A stretch of 64,000 nt of DNA. It comes from Acetobacterium malicum subsp. dehalogenans DSM 11527. Its GTDB lineage: Bacteria > Bacillota > Clostridia > Eubacteriales > Eubacteriaceae. This document shows positions 45,512 through 52,342 of the stretch, piece by piece. Numbering within the stretch: position 1 is the first letter of the stretch; every line of letters begins with the position of its first letter. The notes under the pieces were generated by a model. The model was not told where the DNA came from, ran no database searches, and was given only the letters and a program-made list of their open reading frames with translations. A program made the translations under genes and the position numbers. The stretch spans positions 37,574 to 101,573 of the forward strand of contig NZ_AXAC01000014.1 in the NCBI RefSeq assembly GCF_000472665.1, given 5' to 3'.

Positions 45512-46651
45512 TTATTGCTTCGGCTTGAAGCGGTCGTAGCGCAGGGCCGACAAATCAATGGTGGAGTGACCGTCGGCAATCATTTCGGCGACATTGTAGC
45601 CCACCGCCGGGGCAATCCCAAAGCCATGGCCGGAAAAAGCACAGGTGATATATAAGCCGGGCACCTCTTCCACCGGGCTGATCACTGGAACATGGTCGGC
45701 ACAATCATCCAGCCAGCCGGCCCAGGCCCGGACAATCTTGGCATCGGCCAGCGCGGGGAAGTATTTGATAATCCCCCGGCAGGTGCAGGAAGCGCCGATG
45801 CTACTGGAAATGGGGGAGCCGTTGTCTTTATTGAGGTGTTCAAAGCCAGAGGATCCACCAAAAACAAAGGAACCATGCTTGGACTGGTGGCCGTAGAAAT
45901 CGGCATCAGCAGTACCGAGCATTTGTAAGAACATCGGCGGTTCGGCTTCGGTAACCAGACACTCCATCTTCAATGGCATCATTGGGACATCGATGCCCAC
46001 GGTTGCTAAAATTTTGCGGCTGTCGAACCCGGCTGCCACCAGCACCTTATCGGCTTCATAGATGGCATCCGGGGTGACAACCTGGCGGATCACGCCTTTT
46101 ATTTTACGCAGTTCGAAGCAGGGCGATTCGGTAATAAAGCGGACGCCCAATTCCCGGGCTTTTTTATAATAACCCAGGGTGGCGGTCAGCGGATTGGCAT
46201 GCCCATCGGTGGGACACCAGCTGGCACAGGTAACCTCGTCGGAAAGGTAGGGGTTGATGGCCCGAATTTCATCGCCATTGATCATTCGGACATCCAACCC
46301 ACAGGATACGGCCTTATCAGTTAAACCCTGGAGGATTTTCTGATGCGCTGCCGTTTTCCCGAGTCGCAGGTTGCCTTTTTGGGTATATTCCACATCCACG
46401 CCCAGTTCTTCGGACAATCCCGGCCAGAGGTTTTTAATACCCCACATTGCCAGTGGCAGTTCCCGGGTATCCCGGCCGGACTGGCGGACGCCACCACCAT
46501 TACGGGATGAACCGCCAATGCCAATATCCTTGCTGGCTTCCAGCACCGTTACCGATAGGCCTTTTTTAGCCAGGTAGTAGGCGGTGGCATTACCGATGAT
46601 GCCGCCGCCGATAATGATCACATCATTATATTTAGACAGATGTTTAGACAT
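45512..46651 (-). CDS. DAO-family FAD-dependent amine/amino-acid oxidase
   Basis: 379 residues. N-terminal dinucleotide motif DVIIIGGGIIGNATAYYLAK and continuing LEASKDIGIGGSSRNGGGVR; C-terminal GLYITCAFSGHGFGIAPAVG closes the FAD site. This is the glycine/D-amino-acid oxidase (DAO) fold also seen as the beta subunit of octopine/nopaline oxidase, sarcosine oxidase and hydrogen cyanide synthase. The cluster order with a [2Fe-2S] protein, a BFD-like protein and a large FAD protein matches those multi-subunit dehydrogenases. It should oxidise a secondary amine or N-substituted amino acid to an imine. Overlaps the upstream BFD-like gene by 8 bases. Confidence 0.88.
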   Translation of the reverse strand: MSKHLSKYNDVIIIGGGIIGNATAYYLAKKGLSVTVLEASKDIGIGGSSRNGGGVRQSGRDTRELPLAMWGIKNLWPGLSEELGVDVEYTQKGNLRLGKTAAHQKILQGLTDKAVSCGLDVRMINGDEIRAINPYLSDEVTCASWCPTDGHANPLTATLGYYKKARELGVRFITESPCFELRKIKGVIRQVVTPDAIYEADKVLVAAGFDSRKILATVGIDVPMMPLKMECLVTEAEPPMFLQMLGTADADFYGHQSKHGSFVFGGSSGFEHLNKDNGSPISSSIGASCTCRGIIKYFPALADAKIVRAWAGWLDDCADHVPVISPVEEVPGLYITCAFSGHGFGIAPAVGYNVAEMIADGHSTIDLSALRYDRFKPKQ

Positions 46652-46973
46652 GGCTCACCTCTTCATTTCCTAATACTTTCATTTCCATCGGTCGCATTGG
46701 TGAACGACTGGTGGCCGGGTCCAACTGATCGGGGATCACGTTTAGCTCCCGGGCGATCAGGTTTTTAACCAGCTTGCCGCAGGTTTGGCCTTGACAAAGT
46801 CCCATGCCAGCCCGCAGGTAACGCCTGATTTCATTGACGGTAAACATCCCGTCGTGAATCGCCTGGCGAATTTCGCCCTTGGTGATTTCTTCGCAGCGGC
46901 AGATGATGATGGCGTCATCGGTCTGGGAAACGAAGGGACCGATATCCTGTGAACGATCATTAATAGATTTCAT
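46644..46973 (-). CDS. BFD-like [2Fe-2S]-binding subunit
   Basis: 109 residues. It has the BFD-type cysteine set: IICRCEEITKGEIRQAI followed by GLCQGQTCGKLV, i.e. CxC then CxxxxC, as in bacterioferritin-associated ferredoxin and the matching segment of opine-oxidase and sarcosine-oxidase type enzymes. Probably carries electrons between the two FAD subunits. Encoded between the large FAD subunit and the DAO-type subunit with short gaps or overlaps. Confidence 0.85.
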   Translation of the reverse strand: MKSINDRSQDIGPFVSQTDDAIIICRCEEITKGEIRQAIHDGMFTVNEIRRYLRAGMGLCQGQTCGKLVKNLIARELNVIPDQLDPATSRSPMRPMEMKVLGNEEVSHV

Positions 46974-46991
46974 TGTCGTATCTCCTTTTCC

Positions 46992-48599
46992 TTATTGTCC
47001 GGCCGCATTGGTTTCGGGCTGATAAAATCGGGCGGTCATGGCTTGCTCTACCGGTACCTTGATGGTGACCAGAGTGGTCTGGTCAAAAGTCTTGGCACTA
47101 CGGACATCAATGATTTCGGCGTGGCCCAGAGGTTGACCGCTGCGGCTCAGCGCTGTTCCCAGTTCCCCCTTCTGGGGCCGGGGCAAAAACTCATAAGGCA
47201 GGGTAATGCTGGCGTAGCCGGGGGCATAGTCTTCGTCTACCAGAAAAATGGCCTGGCCGGAACAGGAAGCAATACACATGCCACATCCGGTGCAGCTAAT
47301 GGTGGCATCAATCCGAGGTAGGGCAGTGATGGTTTTGCCAACTTTTATACAACCCCTGGTACAGGCATCCTGACAGGGATTACAAGGAATATTCTGGGTA
47401 CATTCGATCACTGGATGGATGCCGGATTTTTCATCAGTTTGATCAGATCGATGAATAAAGCGCTCAAGATCGGCATCATCTAGGTAGCCTTTTTTCAGCA
47501 GACTTTGAGAAACGGCAATGCCTTCGTCGGTTTTAGTAAATGTTTTGCCCTTGTTACCGGGGGCGAACATGCCCTGGTGCAGGCTGTCGAGGGCGATTTC
47601 CAGGTCAGCCAGGCGGTTATCTTTGTCCTGCTCACTGAGAAAACCCAGATAAGCGGCCGCCGCAAGACCAGACATTCGCCCCTGGATCATCGCCGAGCTG
47701 GCTTCTTCGATGCCGGAGACATCCCCGGCGGCAAAGAGGCCGGGAATTGAGGTTTCGCCATTTTCATCAACTTGTGGCACCTGACCACCGCGACGGGGAT
47801 CATCAACCATATTGCAGCCCGCCATTTTCAGCAGTTGTGACATCGGTGAGAGACCGACGGCCAGACAGATGGTATCCACATCAAAGTGTTTCTGGGTGCC
47901 GGGGATGGGGGCGAAGTCTTCATCGACCTGGGAAATCTCCACACCGCTGACACAATCACTGCCCTCGGCTTTGGTAATGGTATGGGAGAGATAGAAAGGT
48001 ACTCCGCACCGGGCGATTTTGGCGGCGTGAACGCCATAGCCGCCAACCTTGGGAGCAGCATCCACCAGTGCCACGACTTCACAGCCGGCCTGCATCAGCT
48101 GGAAGCTGACGACCAGACCGACATTTCCGCTGCCCAGCATCAGCACCCGCTGGCCCGGCTTAATACCGTAAAGATTCATCATCGTCTGGGCGGCCCCGGC
48201 GCCAATTACGCCAGGCAGCGTCCAGCCATCAAAGGTGACCATGTTTTCCGCAGCGCCAGTGGCGATAATGATGGTGTCTGCTTTAAAGTGCTCCATTGCA
48301 GCCCCGATCTGAACCAGAACTTCTTTGTCCAGATAAATACCGGCAACGGTAGCATTAAGGAATACCTCAACCCCCGCATCAGCGGCTTCGGCAAGCAGTG
48401 TTTCACCGATTTTGTAGCCGCGGATTTTGGCCTGATGTTCTTTGGAACCGAAAAATTTATGGATCTGTTTGAATAATTGCCCACCGGGTTTGGTATTTTC
48501 ATCAAAAACGGCAACACTCATCCCGCAGCGGGCAGCCTCAATGGCAGCAGAGAGACCGGCAGGACCGGCTCCCACGACGATTAAATCATAACGTTTCAT
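46992..48599 (-). CDS. FAD-dependent oxidoreductase with two [4Fe-4S] sites (alpha subunit of an opine-oxidase-like enzyme)
   Basis: About 535 residues from ATG 48599, whose first bases overlap the stop of the upstream gene (ATGA). FAD motif YDLIVVGAGPAGLSAAIEAA; second dinucleotide motif VLMLGSGNVGLVVSFQLM; TSIPGLFAAGDVSGIEEASS. The C-terminal third carries cysteine clusters TQNIPCNPCQDACTRGC and SCTGCGMCIASCSGQA, enough for two [4Fe-4S] centres. Homologous to the A subunits of octopine oxidase, HcnB and related amine dehydrogenases; the extra iron-sulphur centres suit an anaerobic electron chain (ferredoxin or quinone acceptor rather than oxygen). An upstream in-frame extension beginning at 48734 is inside the neighbouring gene and is not real. 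Confidence 0.87.
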   Translation of the reverse strand: MKRYDLIVVGAGPAGLSAAIEAARCGMSVAVFDENTKPGGQLFKQIHKFFGSKEHQAKIRGYKIGETLLAEAADAGVEVFLNATVAGIYLDKEVLVQIGAAMEHFKADTIIIATGAAENMVTFDGWTLPGVIGAGAAQTMMNLYGIKPGQRVLMLGSGNVGLVVSFQLMQAGCEVVALVDAAPKVGGYGVHAAKIARCGVPFYLSHTITKAEGSDCVSGVEISQVDEDFAPIPGTQKHFDVDTICLAVGLSPMSQLLKMAGCNMVDDPRRGGQVPQVDENGETSIPGLFAAGDVSGIEEASSAMIQGRMSGLAAAAYLGFLSEQDKDNRLADLEIALDSLHQGMFAPGNKGKTFTKTDEGIAVSQSLLKKGYLDDADLERFIHRSDQTDEKSGIHPVIECTQNIPCNPCQDACTRGCIKVGKTITALPRIDATISCTGCGMCIASCSGQAIFLVDEDYAPGYASITLPYEFLPRPQKGELGTALSRSGQPLGHAEIIDVRSAKTFDQTTLVTIKVPVEQAMTARFYQPETNAAGQ

Positions 48600-48916
48600 T
48601 CGTTTACCTCCAGTGCCGTGACCCCATCTTGGGTCTGAATCCTCATGCCTGCAACTAGGGGGGTTATACAGGTACGGATGTTGGGGACCCCATCGACAAT
48701 CATGACGCAGTCGGTGCAGCGGCCAATGGCACAAAAGATGCCCCGGGGTTCATGGGCCTTGTGGGTATAGCGGTGAACCATCAAGCCGGCAGCTTTTAGG
48801 GCCACTGCGATAGGTTCACCAGCATAACCTTCCATTGACTTGCCATCCATGAAAAATGTTACTAACTGGCCTTTTTCGGTTTCACCGAGAATGGGATGTT
48901 CACTGATTCGATTCAT
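48596..48916 (-). CDS. [2Fe-2S] subunit (HcnA/opine-oxidase gamma-like)
   Basis: 106 residues. Contains the plant-type ferredoxin cysteine pattern GIFCAIGRCTDCVMIVDG followed by RTCITPL (C-x4-C-x2-C-x(n)-C). N-terminal part GQLVTFFMDGKSMEGYAG is the usual beta-grasp start. This small subunit accompanies the large FAD subunit in hydrogen cyanide synthase and sarcosine or opine dehydrogenases. It overlaps neighbours by 4 bases on each side (ATGA), so subunit ratios are probably set by coupling. Confidence 0.85.
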   Translation of the reverse strand: MNRISEHPILGETEKGQLVTFFMDGKSMEGYAGEPIAVALKAAGLMVHRYTHKAHEPRGIFCAIGRCTDCVMIVDGVPNIRTCITPLVAGMRIQTQDGVTALEVNE

Positions 48917-49323
48917 TTTTCACACCCGCTTTCCTCCGAAATAATAATCGCGGTCATTTCAATCTCGCACAATTGCGAAGGACGGTTGAGCTCTGATGTT
49001 CCGACTGCTGTGAACAGCGGTCGGAATTCTTTGAAAATTTCCGAGTAAGCCCGGCCAATTTCACCACAATCTGACATCCGGGTGGCATAACACATGACTT
49101 TGACGACATCGGCTGGGGTAGCACCAGCTTCTTCCAGGAGTTTGACGTGTTTTTCAAAAATATACTTGGCCTGTGCGTAGGGATCACCTTCGCCATAAAC
49201 ACTGCCGTCCGGTTGAACCGAGGTGGTGCCGCCGATCATAATCAGATTGCCGATCTTCACCATCCGTGAATAGCCTACTTTTTCTTCGAGGGGGGCTCCG
49301 GATGAATAATTAATTCTTGACAT
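48913..49323 (-). CDS. RidA-family reactive imine deaminase
   Basis: 136 residues from ATG 49323 (GGAAG upstream). Typical features: N-terminal YSSGAPLEEKVGYSRMVKIG, GGTTSVQPDGSVYGEGDP, FEKHVKLLEEAGATPADVVK, and TAVGTSELNRPSQLCEIEMT near the end. RidA proteins hydrolyse 2-imino acids or enamines made by amino-acid-oxidising enzymes. As the first gene of the oxidase operon it probably clears the imine released by the DAO-type subunit. An upstream in-frame extension exists but has no ribosome site and would precede the family's usual start. Confidence 0.9.
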   Translation of the reverse strand: MSRINYSSGAPLEEKVGYSRMVKIGNLIMIGGTTSVQPDGSVYGEGDPYAQAKYIFEKHVKLLEEAGATPADVVKVMCYATRMSDCGEIGRAYSEIFKEFRPLFTAVGTSELNRPSQLCEIEMTAIIISEESGCEK

Positions 49324-49379
49324 GGTATTACTTCCTTTCGTAATAAATATGACGTTATTTTGTGATACCTTCATAAAAT

Positions 49380-49416
49380 GACAAAGACGCCGAAAGTTTC
49401 TTTCGACGTCTTTGTC
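49380..49416 (-). promoter_or_regulatory. Leader hairpin upstream of the ridA operon
   Basis: Stem GACAAAGACGTCGAAAG / CTTTCGGCGTCTTTGTC with an AAA loop, on the minus strand, 57 bases before the RidA start codon, followed by ATTTTATG. It is related in sequence (arm GACAA.GA.GTCGAAA) to the hairpin before the araC-like gene; the T run is weaker. Could be a leader attenuator or protein-binding RNA structure. Confidence 0.6.
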
Positions 49417-49449
49417 TCGATTTCTCTGTGGTTTTTTTAGGTTAGATAT

Positions 49450-49500
49450 AATATAGCACAGGAAAAAGAAAGGAAATAGTAACAATCGGAACATTTTACA
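49450..49500 (-). promoter_or_regulatory. Putative activator-dependent promoter of the ridA-oxidase operon
   Basis: On the minus strand TATATT (49455-49450) as -10 with no recognisable -35, and upstream a conserved block which on the plus strand reads GAAATAGTAACAATCGGAAC (about 49473-49492). The ATCGG core is 35 bases from the -10, as in the araC-like promoter. Confidence 0.6.
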
Positions 49501-49669
49501 GCGATTTTCATGTAAATGAAAAAAGCGCTTGAACACACCAGTTCTGTCAGAGTCAAGTAAAAATTGCGAGTTTTCAAAATGTGGTAATATAGAATTTGAT
49601 AAGCTGGGATTTTTGCAAAAAAATGGGTAAATAATCATTAAAAGCACAACAACATAGGAGGAAATAACC

Positions 49670-50110
49670 ATGTTCTGTGAAAACTGTAACGAAAAAATAC
49701 CAGATGGTTCTCAGTTTTGCACGCATTGCGGGACAAAACAGACTGGAAACCTTGCAGCAACTCAATCCGGAGCAGTTGGACAAAGCTATCAACCGGCAGA
49801 GCGGATTAGCTCGCCACCGGTTCAGAATACCCAGCGACCAGTCTATACTCAGCAACCCCATCAAAACAGTGGGGATCTGGATCTGATTACGATGGGTCAG
49901 TATCTGATAATGTTCTTGATCATGGCCATTCCCATTGCGTGAATAGTAATGTTGTTTATCTGGAGCTTTGGCGGTGATACTGGTCCCAACAAAAAGAATT
50001 TTGCCCGAGCCTATCTGGTCATGATGCTTATCGCCCTTGGCGTCGCGATCATTATGAGTATCGTTATGGCTATCTTTGCCGCAGCCATGATGAGTACCCT
50101 GTATTACTAA
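49670..50110 (+). pseudogene. Zinc-ribbon membrane protein interrupted by an in-frame TGA
   Basis: The frame starts MFCENCNEKIPDGSQFCTHC (zinc ribbon), has a Gln/Pro-rich linker and a first helix (MGQYLIMFLIMAIPIA), then a TGA at 49940-49942, codon 91. Reading on in the same frame gives IVMLFIWSFGGDTGPNKKNF and a second helix (ALGVAIIMSIVMAIFAAAMM) to a stop at 50108-50110. The continuation is clearly coding, so the original codon was probably GGA (Gly). It is a nonsense mutation or sequence error; selenocysteine is unlikely because no SECIS-like hairpin directly follows and the position is in a membrane helix. GGAGG precedes the start. Function unknown, but relatives are small zinc-ribbon membrane proteins. 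Confidence 0.75.
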
Positions 50111-50141
50111 GAATTTAATAAGTCTCATGCGCATTAAAATT

Positions 50142-50191
50142 GAACCGATCGAATCGACCCTATAAAGTCGATTAAGATCAGGTTCTTTTTT
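50142..50191 (+). terminator. Terminator hairpin
   Basis: Interrupted stem GAACC.GATC..AATCGAC / GTCGATT..GATC.GGTTC followed by TTTTTT, about 30 bases after the zinc-ribbon gene. Confidence 0.75.
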
Positions 50192-50362
50192 ACAGATCTG
50201 GGTTTCTAGCTTGATTTCACGAAAAAGTTCAGTTGCTAGTATTTTAGTTCAATTTAATCTGCATTTATGCTATAATGTTAATGGATTTTAAAGTCATAGG
50301 GTAGACTGTTTTTGCCGATCACGGAAAATTACAGCTAAATTTTAATATATGAGGAGAATGCT

Positions 50363-51691
50363 ATGCTGGGTGCAATTATCGGGGACGTTGTCGGTTCCCG
50401 TTTTGAATTCAATAATTATCGCAGCAAGGACTTTGAGCTCTTCGCCAAAGCCTGTGAAGCGACTGACGACAGTATCATGACTCTGGCAGTGGCCAATGCA
50501 ATTATGGATGCCGGTAAATTCGGCTGTCTACCACTGGAAAAGGGAATCAGTAATCGGGAATATTATCTGCGGGTGGAAGCATTAGTGGTGAAGTCGATGC
50601 AGAAAATTGGTCGGAACTATCCCCATTGTGGTTATGGCAGTCGGTTTGGACGCTGGCTTTTGAGCGAAAATCCCCAACCTTACAATAGTTTTGGCAATGG
50701 AGCCGCGATGCGAATCAGCCCGGCCGCCTTTGCCGCAAGATCAGAAACCGAAGCCCGAATGCTTACGGAAGTAATCACCCGTGTCACGCATAACCATCCT
50801 GAAGGGTTAAAAGGCGCTGAAGCCATCGCAGTGGCCATTTTCATGGCCCGAAATGGTGCAGACAAAGAGACCATCCGGGAGCGGATCAACGGTTATTTTT
50901 ATCCGCTGAATTTTACTATCGACGAAATCCGAAACACCTATCAGTTTAACGAAACGTGTCAGGAAACGGTGCCCCAGGCGATTCAAGCTTTTTTAGAATC
51001 CACATCCTTTGAAGATGCCATCCGGACGGCCATTTCGGCGGGGGGCGACAGTGATACCCTGGCAGCCATCTCCGGTGCTATTGCTGAAGCTTATTATGGA
51101 GTGCCAAAAGAGCTGGAAGAAAAAGCCTTGTCCTATCTGGATGCGGATCTTCGCCAGATTTATGATGACTGGCAAAGCTATCTGAAAACGGGTCCCGAAA
51201 CGATGACAATCCGCGAAGCAACCCAACCGGAGCGGGAACTTCTATTTAAGAAAGCCCATCAGGTGTGGCATAAAAATAGAACTCTGGCAGAGTATATTCG
51301 GGATAACTCAAAAGAAGACGCCTTTGGAACTCGTTATATCATCGACCGGGGGGGAGAAATTGTCAGCTCACTGATCATCTTGAGACTGGGAGCGATCATA
51401 GGCAAAAAGGTTTATGGCATCGGTTCGGTGCTTACACCCAAACCCCATACCGGAAAAGGATACGCTACGATTCTGTTGAAAAACTGTCTTAAAGAAATCG
51501 AAAAGGACGGGGACGCGCTGATTTTTCTGTACTCAGATATCAATCCTGACTTTTATAAAAGACTGGGATTTAGATTACTCCCCAAGGAACTACAGAAAAC
51601 GCCGAAAAGCCCATGTATGGTCAGGTGTGGTGAACAGAACTGGAATACTCTGATCAATGGTTCGATTGATCAGATCCCGGAGTATTTTTAG
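50363..51691 (+). CDS. ADP-ribosylglycohydrolase fused to a GNAT acetyltransferase
   Basis: 442 residues. Residues 1-270 are an ADP-ribosylglycohydrolase (DraG) domain: LGAIIGDVVGSRFEF, the metal-binding ATDDSIMT, GSRFGRWLLS, RVTHNHPEG and GGDSDTLAAISGAIAEAYYG. Residues about 290-440 are a GNAT domain (YIIDRGGEIVSSLIIL, VLTPKPHTGKGYATILLKNC, PDFYKRLGFRLLP). The first domain should remove ADP-ribose from a protein or base; the second would acetylate an unknown acceptor. I do not know this fusion as a common arrangement. AGGAGAA precedes ATG 50363. The next gene encodes a membrane protein and is separately started. Confidence 0.88.
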   Translation: MLGAIIGDVVGSRFEFNNYRSKDFELFAKACEATDDSIMTLAVANAIMDAGKFGCLPLEKGISNREYYLRVEALVVKSMQKIGRNYPHCGYGSRFGRWLLSENPQPYNSFGNGAAMRISPAAFAARSETEARMLTEVITRVTHNHPEGLKGAEAIAVAIFMARNGADKETIRERINGYFYPLNFTIDEIRNTYQFNETCQETVPQAIQAFLESTSFEDAIRTAISAGGDSDTLAAISGAIAEAYYGVPKELEEKALSYLDADLRQIYDDWQSYLKTGPETMTIREATQPERELLFKKAHQVWHKNRTLAEYIRDNSKEDAFGTRYIIDRGGEIVSSLIILRLGAIIGKKVYGIGSVLTPKPHTGKGYATILLKNCLKEIEKDGDALIFLYSDINPDFYKRLGFRLLPKELQKTPKSPCMVRCGEQNWNTLINGSIDQIPEYF

Positions 51692-51766
51692 GGGCGGAAA
51701 AGGTATTGGAATTTCTAGAATAAGCAGGAGTGTCATCATTTCAAAATAGTCATCCAGGGAGGAACT

Positions 51767-52342
51767 ATGAGACTAAGTAGGAAAACAGCCGGCAAGGGCA
51801 TTATCATTCTGAATCTTTTTACAATCTGCGTATTTTTATTGGTCATCCTCAAAATTCTGCCCTACGAATCGATCAGCGGCGGGCAACTGGAGAGCTACGA
51901 TGCGGCTGTTCGCACATCAACCACCAGCATTGTGATGATGATTTACGGCATCCCGATAATTGCTGCGGCATCCGGGCTGATCCGGGTAAAAGCCTATAAA
52001 GAATTCTATATTGGCTGGCTGGTTTTTGCGCTGATACTAATGGCAGTGCTTTTTTTCGAAGCTTCAATTATGGGTGTGATCGTGGTGAGTTTTGGGGTGC
52101 CGTTAATTGCCGTGGGCGCAGGCGTAATTGAATATAAACAGTTTAATCTGTTTTCAAAAATTTATCTATGGCTGTCATTTGTATTTGTCTGCTTAAATAC
52201 CTTGGGTAATCTGTTTGGTATCACCTGGTTCGAAAAAATTGTCATGGGCCTGGTCACCCTGATACAGGCGATGCTGTATTTTTATCTGGCAAGAGGCAAC
52301 AAAAAAAGAAAATCTGGAAAAAGTAATGGCGGGAAATCATAA
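51767..52342 (+). CDS. Six-helix membrane protein of unknown function
   Basis: 191 residues with about six hydrophobic helices, beginning KGIIILNLFTICVFLLVILK and ending with a basic tail (RGNKKRKSGKSNGGKS). A strong GGAGG lies 7 bases before the ATG. No family recognised. Its 3' end overlaps the following transporter frame by 17 bases. Confidence 0.65.
   Translation: MRLSRKTAGKGIIILNLFTICVFLLVILKILPYESISGGQLESYDAAVRTSTTSIVMMIYGIPIIAAASGLIRVKAYKEFYIGWLVFALILMAVLFFEASIMGVIVVSFGVPLIAVGAGVIEYKQFNLFSKIYLWLSFVFVCLNTLGNLFGITWFEKIVMGLVTLIQAMLYFYLARGNKKRKSGKSNGGKS

Noticed and set aside
48600..48734. N-terminal extension of the FAD alpha subunit
   Set aside because: It lies inside the [2Fe-2S] subunit gene in another frame and has no domain content; the ATGA overlap at 48599 is the better start.
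49940..49942. Selenocysteine recoding at the TGA
   Set aside because: Position lies in a hydrophobic helix, neighbouring sequence suggests Gly, and no SECIS-like stem-loop is apparent just downstream.
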